Below, one piece after another: positions 1 to 5,210 of a stretch of 5,210 nt of DNA. The notes under the pieces are model-generated. The model had not been told where the DNA came from and ran no database searches. It was given only the letters and a program-made list of their open reading frames with translations. The DNA is from JAGOSA01 sp043718505 (GTDB lineage Bacteria > Patescibacteriota > Minisyncoccia > Phycocordibacterales > UBA9973), in NCBI GenBank assembly GCA_043718505.1, contig JAYSVN010000030.1:1-5210 (forward strand), written 5' to 3'. Every line of letters starts with the position of its first letter. The first letter of the stretch is position 1. Both the position numbers and the translations under genes were made by a program.

Positions 1-1019
1 TCACGCAATGCCGCAGGATCGTTTGCGCCTTGTACGGTTTTTATATTGAACTTTCTATATTCATCTTTTTGCAAAATGCCATTTTCGGCTACAACCATGA
101 CGCCGACCATGCTTGTGCCACTTATGTGAGCGATGTCGTAACCTTCAAAACGCATAATGCCGCGGCCTAGTACCCTATTTCCATTTTTATCCTGCGTATC
201 GCTACCCGCAGGTGCCCATACTCGATCATCACGCTTGAGTAAAGAAACATCCTGAATGTGGTTGAGGGCAAAAAGTTTCTCCTTGGCTCTTTGTGCCTCC
301 TCAAATTCCTCTTTTTCTGCATATTCAACCATTTGCTCTTCAAGTGTTTCGCGCAACTCTTTAAATTTTCCTGATAAAAAAAGTTTAATGCGCTTGATAT
401 TTTCTTTATATTTTCTTTGGGCTTCCTCAGTACGAAGGTCTGGAGTGAGACCAATTTGTCTATAAAAAACTTCCCTGTCCTTCTGAAGTGAAGCATGATC
501 GCGAAAAGGAAAAATTTTACGCAAAATATTGAGTCCTTCTTTTATAGCTACGCCGGATGGATACGGTCCAAAAATTGCCTGTAATTTCTGACCGCCTTCC
601 CAATACCGGCCACGCGGCGAATCAGAGTTGAGTTTTTTGCCCGGCCAATCTATATCACGTTGTCGAGCCAAAAAAATACGCGGGAAATCTTCCTCTGTAA
701 TAACGACGCAATTGTAACTCTTGTCATCTTTTTCACGGACATTATATTTTGGTTTGTAGTGACGAATGGCATTGGCCTCAATAATGAGTGCTTCAAGTGC
801 ATTCTGGCAGACTTCCCAGGTAATGGTCTTGGCCTTGAAAACCATGTCGATGAGCCTTGGGCCACGGGTGGCAATAAGGTCAGATGAAAAATAACTCCGG
901 GCGCGTTCACGGAGTGAGGTAGCTTTACCTATGTAGAGAATTGTCTCGTCTTCGTCCCGAAAAAAATAAATGCCGGGTACAGACGGCAAGCCCAATTGAT
1001 CGAATTCTGTTCTTGTCAC
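1..1019 (-). CDS. uvrC: UvrC-like excinuclease ABC subunit C, compact form (3' end outside window)
   Basis: UvrC is the nuclease of UvrABC nucleotide excision repair, cutting the damaged strand on both sides of the lesion in the cytoplasm. Seen here are 339 codons. A GIY-YIG nuclease domain covers residues 13-95: PGIYFF at 15-20, LYIGKA at 28-33, R39, E81 and N93, then the UvrC-typical DDKSY at 98-102. GRYWEGG and FGPYPSG lie at 137-156 and FPFRD at 170-174. A UVR (UvrB/UvrC) helical motif lies at about 226-256. The RNase H-like domain begins at about 290 with GYDIAHISGTSMVG, whose D295 is the expected first metal ligand. Oddities: all four Fe-S cysteines are replaced, and only about 35 residues separate UVR from RNase H, far fewer than in E. 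coli UvrC. The GTG at 1017-1019 is chosen because an in-frame TAG lies immediately upstream. The remaining RNase H part and any C-terminal HhH domain lie outside. Cho is unlikely, as it lacks the RNase H half. Confidence 0.93.
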   Translation of the reverse strand, partial: MTRTEFDQLGLPSVPGIYFFRDEDETILYIGKATSLRERARSYFSSDLIATRGPRLIDMVFKAKTITWEVCQNALEALIIEANAIRHYKPKYNVREKDDKSYNCVVITEEDFPRIFLARQRDIDWPGKKLNSDSPRGRYWEGGQKLQAIFGPYPSGVAIKEGLNILRKIFPFRDHASLQKDREVFYRQIGLTPDLRTEEAQRKYKENIKRIKLFLSGKFKELRETLEEQMVEYAEKEEFEEAQRAKEKLFALNHIQDVSLLKRDDRVWAPAGSDTQDKNGNRVLGRGIMRFEGYDIAHISGTSMVGVMVVAENGILQKDEYRKFNIKTVQGANDPAALR

Positions 1020-1025
1020 CTATAA

Positions 1026-1054
1026 ATAGTACGCTTTTGCTCAAACTTTCGCAA
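1026..1054 (-). promoter_or_regulatory. Putative sigma70-type promoter of uvrC
   Basis: On the minus strand, TTGCGA (1049-1054) and TACTAT (1026-1031) are separated by 17 bp, the optimal spacing. Each box matches 4 of 6 consensus positions. A start about seven bases after the -10 box would fall at or next to the GTG of uvrC, and no Shine-Dalgarno sequence precedes that GTG. This suggests a leaderless or nearly leaderless mRNA, which is inference from spacing only. Confidence 0.5.
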
Positions 1055-1070
1055 TATTGTGCAACATTGC
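1051..1070. promoter_or_regulatory. 20-bp quasi-palindrome between divergent promoters, candidate operator
   Basis: GCAATATTGTGCAACATTGC differs from its own reverse complement at only four of twenty positions (two symmetric pairs). Its axis, between 1060 and 1061, is also the midpoint between the two -35 boxes and between the two -10 boxes. A dimeric repressor bound here would cover both -35 elements. Part of the symmetry arises because the outer TTGC/GCAA ends are themselves in the -35 boxes, so the operator role is a hypothesis. The neighbouring unknown protein is one conceivable ligand. Confidence 0.35.
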
Positions 1071-1095
1071 CAAAAAATGTCCAATTTGGTACTAT
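1067..1095 (+). promoter_or_regulatory. Putative sigma70-type promoter of the 200-aa gene
   Basis: TTGCCA (1067-1072, 5 of 6 consensus) and TACTAT (1090-1095, 4 of 6) are separated by 17 bp. Transcription would start near 1102, leaving a leader of only about 12 nt before the ATG at 1114. The promoter lies downstream of the in-frame TTG at 1057, which argues against that codon as the start. It shares the GTACTAT core with the uvrC promoter on the opposite strand. Confidence 0.5.
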
Positions 1096-1113
1096 GGCGG
1101 GAAAGCTCTACTT

Positions 1114-1716
1114 ATGAAAAATACGACCACCTCGACCCGGAAAACTACCGTCGAAAAAGGCTACCTTATTCACTTGGACACCATTGGCAGACCATTCCTT
1201 GTTCCACGGTATACAAGGGAACGTACTACTGAAAAAGTATCAGTGCATTCAGCTACTGATGAGGACAGAGAATTATTAACGCTCTTTACCCTCTTTTGCC
1301 TGGCGCAAAAAAGCTGGGGTGTGCCGATACGTGATGCAAGACTCTTGTTTTTTATGGCTCCGGAAGAATACAAATCATCCTGTCATCCGTCTGCAATGAG
1401 TACATTTTTGAAACTCAGATTAATCGAGCAATGCGGCTTAAAAATGTTCGCTACGCCGGCGCTTCGGAAAACCGTGTTTTTGTCACTCAAGGAAACAGCC
1501 ATAGAGAAAGATGTGCGCTACACATTTGAACCCTTACACGTTATCGGTGAAAGAGGATTAGCTGGTAATTGCGCACATTTGCATGGGCGTATGTACTACT
1601 ACCCTGTTGAAGCACTTGAAGCATATATTCGTTTCGCTCCGATATGGAAAGTGCACGAGAAATACCATGCCTCGAAAATCAGGTATGCGGCTCAAATAGC
1701 AAACCGGTCATACTAA
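1114..1716 (+). CDS. Hypothetical protein, 200 aa, possible winged-helix-like segment
   Basis: I do not recognise this family. The protein is soluble-looking, basic, and has no signal peptide or membrane segment. After a Thr/Lys-rich tail (residues 1-15) comes a short beta-rich stretch (16-45), then predicted helices at about 48-66 and 70-80. A segment at 92-109 (HPSAMSTFLKLRLIEQCGL) is followed by a likely beta hairpin at 117-130 (LRKTVFLSLKETAI). This order resembles the recognition helix and wing of MarR/PadR-type winged helices, but the match is only by eye. The C-terminal part (140-200) has aromatic clusters (GRMYYYPVEALEAYIRFAPIW) and a basic end. The reading frame extends back to a TTG at 1057, but ATG 1114 is preferred: the likely promoter lies between the two, and a weak purine-rich GGGAAAG sits 8 nt upstream. 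The gene is divergent from uvrC and ends at a strong hairpin terminator. A regulator of the shared promoter region is one possibility; an unknown enzyme or structural protein cannot be excluded. Confidence 0.75.
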   Translation: MKNTTTSTRKTTVEKGYLIHLDTIGRPFLVPRYTRERTTEKVSVHSATDEDRELLTLFTLFCLAQKSWGVPIRDARLLFFMAPEEYKSSCHPSAMSTFLKLRLIEQCGLKMFATPALRKTVFLSLKETAIEKDVRYTFEPLHVIGERGLAGNCAHLHGRMYYYPVEALEAYIRFAPIWKVHEKYHASKIRYAAQIANRSY

Positions 1717-1728
1717 TATAGTATTCAA

Positions 1729-1755
1729 AAAAAGCGTTTTTTAAAAACGCTTTTT
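1729..1755. terminator. Bidirectional rho-independent terminator between convergent genes
   Basis: A hairpin with core GCGTTTTT / AAAAACGC (1734-1741 with 1743-1750) is flanked by an A-run (1727-1733) and a T-run (1751-1755, continuing T-rich to about 1764). Read on the plus strand it ends the 200-aa gene 12 nt after its stop. Read on the minus strand the A-run becomes a seven-U tract and it can end the surface-protein transcript about 45 nt after its stop. The literal one-base loop will open to 3-5 nt in RNA. The rest of 1717-1800 is AT-rich with no other feature I can support. Confidence 0.85.
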
Positions 1756-1800
1756 ATTTTTGTTTAATATTTATTTTATTCTTTCTTTATTTCTCTTTTA

Positions 1801-4800
1801 TTATATTTTGAATTTTTTATTAATAACGCCGTTATTTGCTTCAAATGAATGGGTTGTATGGACTGCCTGGTAACTTTGGTCGTCCTTTTTCTCTTCAATT
1901 GCGGCAACGTACGTTCCCTTTGGTGCCAGTGCATAGTAGCGGCCGTATTTATCGAGAACACGGGTAAAGAGCAGAGTTCCCAGTTTTGACGAGTAAATTC
2001 TAACAAGTCCGAAAGGCATTGGTTCACCCTTTGCTGACACCATGCCAAATGAAGGTTTTTTCAAAACGAATTGTCGAAGTATAAATAAGAGAACATAGAG
2101 TAATGCAATTGTAATCGTATAAGCTGTAACCGAGAAATAAAGAGCAACAAGTGAACACCCAAAACCTCCCCAGAAAAGAACCGTCGCCAGAGCATTGAGC
2201 ATAATTGCCCGACGAGCATTCCACTTAGTTAATTTTTTCTGATTTTTCACAAATTCATTCCAGTCAAAATGCTCAGGATCCATTGGAATATTTTTGGTAA
2301 TAACATCTTTTGAATCAGTAATTTCAAAATAGTCACCGAAGTAAAGATCGTTGTAAACCGAGTCAGTTACTAATTTGCTTAATTTCTGTGAAGGGAAAAG
2401 ATAATTAGTTTTATTAACCGTAATTCGGTATGTTCCCGGTGTTACCAAAAATCCATAGCGTCCGTCGATATCAGTAATAGCTGTAGCGACTTCTTTGCCG
2501 TTTGCATCTACAAGCGAAACATAGACCGGATCAAGTGGCTGTTTGGTAACTGCATCAAAAACCACTCCCCAACGCTGCTCGCGCTTTCGAAAACCAAGTA
2601 TTCCCATGAGCAAAGTCCAGAATCGAATCGGAATAAGAGCAATTTCAGAAATCGTGAGCGCGCCTCCGAACATACCGAGAATACCCGTGATAGCTCCGAT
2701 TAGAACCCCGATACCGCCAAATGTTTTTGTCGTATTTACGACCGGAGCACTAACGGTTATTTCCGGTAAATGGAAATTCCCGCCGGTATTAGAGTCGACA
2801 GGATCATTTGCACGGGTGACACATTCACCGGCGACAGAACTGGCTTCCCAGCCAGTAGGCATCGTTGCCTGATCACCAGGTACATTTGAACAGACATCGA
2901 CAGAATCGCCGCCGTTATCATTTTGCGGAACAGGTACACATGGTAATGGACCCTGATAATTACTGGCATCTGGATCCTGACAAAGCTGGACAATCGGAGG
3001 ATTATTTTCACTTTCATCGTTCGGGCCATTACATCCCGGATCAGTCGTATCTATAAGATTGTCGCCGTCGTTATCGAGGCCATCGCTACAAATAGGTATT
3101 GGCGGATCAACTTGTCCGCAGCCCGGAAGGGTCGGATCAGTGGCACAGGTTGGGGTTATAGTATTTGGCGTATAAATAATTGTTAACGTATCTGTACTTT
3201 GTTTATTGTGATTATTATATGCCGTAACGGTAACAGTATTCGGGCCTGGCACAAGTGAAAGCGCAGGGATAGTCCAGCTTGCAGTACCAACAACAGATAC
3301 AGGTGTTGAGCCATTAGTAATGTACGTAATAGAAGTAATAAGATCGTTGTCATTTGCCGTACCGCCAATTGCAATTGTGTCTACGGTCGTCGGATATGTA
3401 CTCGCCGAAGTTGGAACTGTAATGGTTATTGTTGGTGGCGCATAATCACAAGCACTCTGAGCTTGGTAATTAATGGCACGAGGATCAGTGCAAGATGGTG
3501 TTTCCTCTCCGCCACCGCTATTTAATATAGTAAGGGTATATGATTTTTGATTTGAATAAAATGTACTTGGACCAATTGTATCGATGGCGCGTGTGATAAA
3601 GGAATACACACCAGGTGCTGTTGGATTACCGGCAATGCCACTTGCTGTATATGCTAGACCCGTCGGCAAACTTCCGGAATATGAACCGTACGAAACTGTG
3701 CCACGATCATTTACTATAGAAAGTGTTTGATTATAATTTGCATTGAGCGAAGTACCCGGCAAAGAAGCTGTTGTTAGTTGGATGAGGTTAAAAATGAGTA
3801 TACGGTTGTTATCTCTATCAGCAATATAGGCTCGGTTATTACCTTCATCAAAAGTTACATCAGTAGGGCCGGTAAATTTATCATTTGTTGTGCCACTCGT
3901 GGCAGTAACAAAATCAGGCTGACCAAAAACTGCGACTGCAGATTCTCCATTGGTGATTGTTGCAGTATCAAATGCCAAAACTCGATTATTCATATAATCG
4001 ACGACATATAGAACTTTATTATTTGATTCATATGCCAGACCGGTAGGATATGGAAACCTACTAGCTGTTGTCCCTGAAGAATTAGTGCCGAAGTTATTTT
4101 GGCCGATGACATTACTTGCTGCCATATAATTTGACAGACCATTTGAAAGATCGAAGATAAGCACGCGGTTTTGGCTTGAATCGCTAACAAAAAGTCTTTT
4201 GCTGCTATTGTCATAGGCTATGCCTTCTGGCCAATACATACTATATTCATCGGGCCCTGCTGGCACTGCACCGGAAGTAAAGTTTGCCTGTCCAAGAACA
4301 CATGAGGCATTCATGCCATTGGCTATACCGTTTGTTATAACACCACAAAAATTTTGCGCTGTGGCGTTTGTATTGACATCAAATGCCAAAACTCGATTAT
4401 GACTTCTATCAGTCACAAAGAGGAGGTTGTTAGTGGTATCGTACGCCAAACTCGTGGGCAAGGAAAGTGTACTAGCATTTGTAGTTGAGCTATTGGCTGT
4501 AAAGTTTGCCTGCCCAAGTACACATGAAGCATTCATGCCGTCTGTAATACCAGTCGTTGATGTACTACACAACGTTCGCGAGGAGCTGCCTGAAGTGCGC
4601 GCATCGAAAACTGATACCCGATAGGCATTAACAACAAAAAGTAATCCTGTATTGGAATTATAAAGAATGCCCTTTGGACTTGATATTTTAGCTTGAGTTA
4701 TAGCACCATTGCCCGAAATCATATCGGTTTGGCCAAGAACATTGTCGGCAGTGTGATCAAGTAAATTATTATTTGTATCAAGATTAAAAATAAGAATACG

Positions 4801-5210
4801 GTTATTGGTTGTGTCAACCGTAAAAAGTCTGTGGTCAACTGTGTCCAAAGCAGTACTGGACGGAGTCTCAAATCCAGTGGCATTTATATTACTTGGCGTG
4901 CCACTGTTCGGTACATTCGAGGCATAGTCGAGTGGCAAGGCATAAGTATAAGAAATGGTTACCTGGCCAACAACGTCGCCTGGTGCGAGCCCATTCGCTG
5001 TCATGTTCGCAATATTGTATATAGTGACACGATTATTATTTTGTTCGGAAACATAGAGATGATCATTAGCCAAATTGTAAAATACGCCAGCCGGATTATA
5101 CAGCCCAGATGCACTGTTTCCATTGGAAGTAAAATTATTCTGGCCAATGACACAGGAAGCATTCATGCCATTAGCAATACCACTGGTCGTGGTGCCGCAA
5201 AGTGTTTGCG
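1801..5210 (-). CDS. Giant surface protein: NHL-type propeller, Ig-like domains, membrane anchor, two carboxypeptidase-regulatory-like domains (5' end outside window)
   Basis: At least 1135 residues are present; the frame stays open to the right edge, so the start and any signal peptide are not visible. Residues are numbered from the internal Met at 5164-5166. Residues 1-461: seven NHL-like blades, each with V(I/L/F)GQ, a (Y/L)P(T/E)G(L/I)AY strand, LFV(S/T)D and NNR(V/I)L(I/A)F(D/N). Residues 466-548: putative Ig-like He_PIG domain (GSLPTGLAYTASGIAGNPTAPGVY). Residues 559-574 and 729-743: two CxDPxAxNY motifs ending in Cys. Residues 578-667: a second Ig-like domain. Residues 693-712: a DxDNDGD acidic loop that may bind calcium, bracketed by cysteines. 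Residues 814-859: hydrophobic, one or two membrane segments, then RKREQR. Residues 866-945: carboxypeptidase-regulatory-like domain (TDIDGRYGFLVTPGTYRITV). Residues 988-1032: membrane hairpin. Residues 1038-1118: a degenerate second copy (DKYGRYYALAPKGTYVAAI). The role is unknown; adhesion or envelope scaffolding is inferred from architecture alone. There is no evident catalytic motif. Confidence 0.9.
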   Translation of the reverse strand, partial: QTLCGTTTSGIANGMNASCVIGQNNFTSNGNSASGLYNPAGVFYNLANDHLYVSEQNNNRVTIYNIANMTANGLAPGDVVGQVTISYTYALPLDYASNVPNSGTPSNINATGFETPSSTALDTVDHRLFTVDTTNNRILIFNLDTNNNLLDHTADNVLGQTDMISGNGAITQAKISSPKGILYNSNTGLLFVVNAYRVSVFDARTSGSSSRTLCSTSTTGITDGMNASCVLGQANFTANSSTTNASTLSLPTSLAYDTTNNLLFVTDRSHNRVLAFDVNTNATAQNFCGVITNGIANGMNASCVLGQANFTSGAVPAGPDEYSMYWPEGIAYDNSSKRLFVSDSSQNRVLIFDLSNGLSNYMAASNVIGQNNFGTNSSGTTASRFPYPTGLAYESNNKVLYVVDYMNNRVLAFDTATITNGESAVAVFGQPDFVTATSGTTNDKFTGPTDVTFDEGNNRAYIADRDNNRILIFNLIQLTTASLPGTSLNANYNQTLSIVNDRGTVSYGSYSGSLPTGLAYTASGIAGNPTAPGVYSFITRAIDTIGPSTFYSNQKSYTLTILNSGGGEETPSCTDPRAINYQAQSACDYAPPTITITVPTSASTYPTTVDTIAIGGTANDNDLITSITYITNGSTPVSVVGTASWTIPALSLVPGPNTVTVTAYNNHNKQSTDTLTIIYTPNTITPTCATDPTLPGCGQVDPPIPICSDGLDNDGDNLIDTTDPGCNGPNDESENNPPIVQLCQDPDASNYQGPLPCVPVPQNDNGGDSVDVCSNVPGDQATMPTGWEASSVAGECVTRANDPVDSNTGGNFHLPEITVSAPVVNTTKTFGGIGVLIGAITGILGMFGGALTISEIALIPIRFWTLLMGILGFRKREQRWGVVFDAVTKQPLDPVYVSLVDANGKEVATAITDIDGRYGFLVTPGTYRITVNKTNYLFPSQKLSKLVTDSVYNDLYFGDYFEITDSKDVITKNIPMDPEHFDWNEFVKNQKKLTKWNARRAIMLNALATVLFWGGFGCSLVALYFSVTAYTITIALLYVLLFILRQFVLKKPSFGMVSAKGEPMPFGLVRIYSSKLGTLLFTRVLDKYGRYYALAPKGTYVAAIEEKKDDQSYQAVHTTHSFEANNGVINKKFKI
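3784..5210 (-). repeat. NHL-like beta-propeller repeat array within the surface protein
   Basis: Seven blades begin at residues 6, 65, 143, 216, 290, 353 and 413 (numbered from the Met at 5166), with periods of about 59-78 residues. The 14 residues before that Met match the end of yet another unit, so the array continues beyond the right edge. DNA-level similarity remains between units. The stretches 4277-4317 and 4499-4539 match at 38 of 41 bases, a third copy at 5129-5169 matches the second at about 33 of 41, and a 23-base identical stretch occurs at 3967-3989 and 4378-4400. The array is coding throughout, in one frame. Confidence 0.88.

Noticed and set aside
167..496. Minus-strand open frame of 109 codons inside the uvrC region
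   Set aside because: It is out of frame with the uvrC reading, which gives recognisable UvrC motifs on both sides and through this stretch without interruption. It is a shadow frame, not a separate gene or a frameshift.
1..1019. Cho-type (UvrC N-terminal half) nuclease instead of UvrC
   Set aside because: The UVR motif and the RNase H start (YDIAHISGTSMVG) are present and the frame continues past the edge, which fits UvrC and not Cho.
1057..1113. TTG at 1057 as start of the unknown gene (19 extra residues)
   Set aside because: The best plus-strand promoter (1067-1095) lies downstream of this TTG, and the added residues overlap the palindrome and -35 region. ATG 1114 is the more economical start.
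1710..1724. Perfect inverted repeat ATACTA-ATA-TAGTAT over the stop codon of the 200-aa gene
   Set aside because: It has an AT-only 6-bp stem, too weak for a terminator on its own and likely by chance in this AT-rich stretch. The strong hairpin just downstream explains termination.
2543..3056. Plus-strand open frames of 109 and 63 codons opposite the surface protein
   Set aside because: They lack recognisable motifs, and they lie antisense to a continuous, domain-rich reading frame. They are shadows.
3967..4539. Short spaced repeats as a CRISPR array
   Set aside because: Repeats are few, imperfect, hundreds of bases apart, and lie in one coding frame at propeller-blade positions.
5164..5166. 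ATG at 5166 as the true start of the surface protein
   Set aside because: The frame is open upstream to the window edge, and the 14 preceding codons match the conserved linker before other GMNASC motifs, so this Met is internal.

Overview
The window most likely comes from a Patescibacteria (Candidate Phyla Radiation) genome, probably of the Parcubacteria/Paceibacteria type. The main reason is the large surface protein on the minus strand. It combines NHL-type propeller repeats, Ig-like domains, the short motifs CTDPxAxNY and CSDGxDNDGD, and a membrane-anchored C-terminus with carboxypeptidase-regulatory-like domains, a combination I associate with that group. A compact, divergent UvrC fits the same picture. 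The assignment rests on recalled family knowledge, not on a search. The reading frames are consistent with genetic code 11, with no in-frame TGA in any gene called.

Layout. Positions 1-1019 (minus) hold the first 339 codons of uvrC, the nuclease subunit of nucleotide excision repair; its 3' end lies off the left edge. Positions 1020-1113 are a short divergent control region. It has two outward-facing sigma70-like promoters with equal geometry around one dyad axis, and a 20-bp quasi-palindrome covering the space between the -35 boxes. Positions 1114-1716 (plus) encode a 200-residue protein I do not recognise, which may contain a winged-helix-like segment. Positions 1717-1800 are AT-rich and hold a U-tract hairpin that can terminate transcription from both sides. 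Positions 1801-5210 (minus) hold the C-terminal 1135 or so residues of a giant cell-surface protein whose 5' end lies off the right edge.

How the genes relate. uvrC and the unknown gene share one control region and are probably co-regulated or mutually exclusive. If the 200-residue protein does bind DNA, it could act on its own promoter and on uvrC, but nothing in the sequence proves this. The surface protein is a separate transcription unit, convergent with the unknown gene. Nothing here resembles a phage, transposon, CRISPR array, rRNA or tRNA. The points most worth a second look are the dyad-symmetric divergent promoter, the compact UvrC with no Fe-S cysteines, and the repeat organisation and unusual topology of the surface protein.
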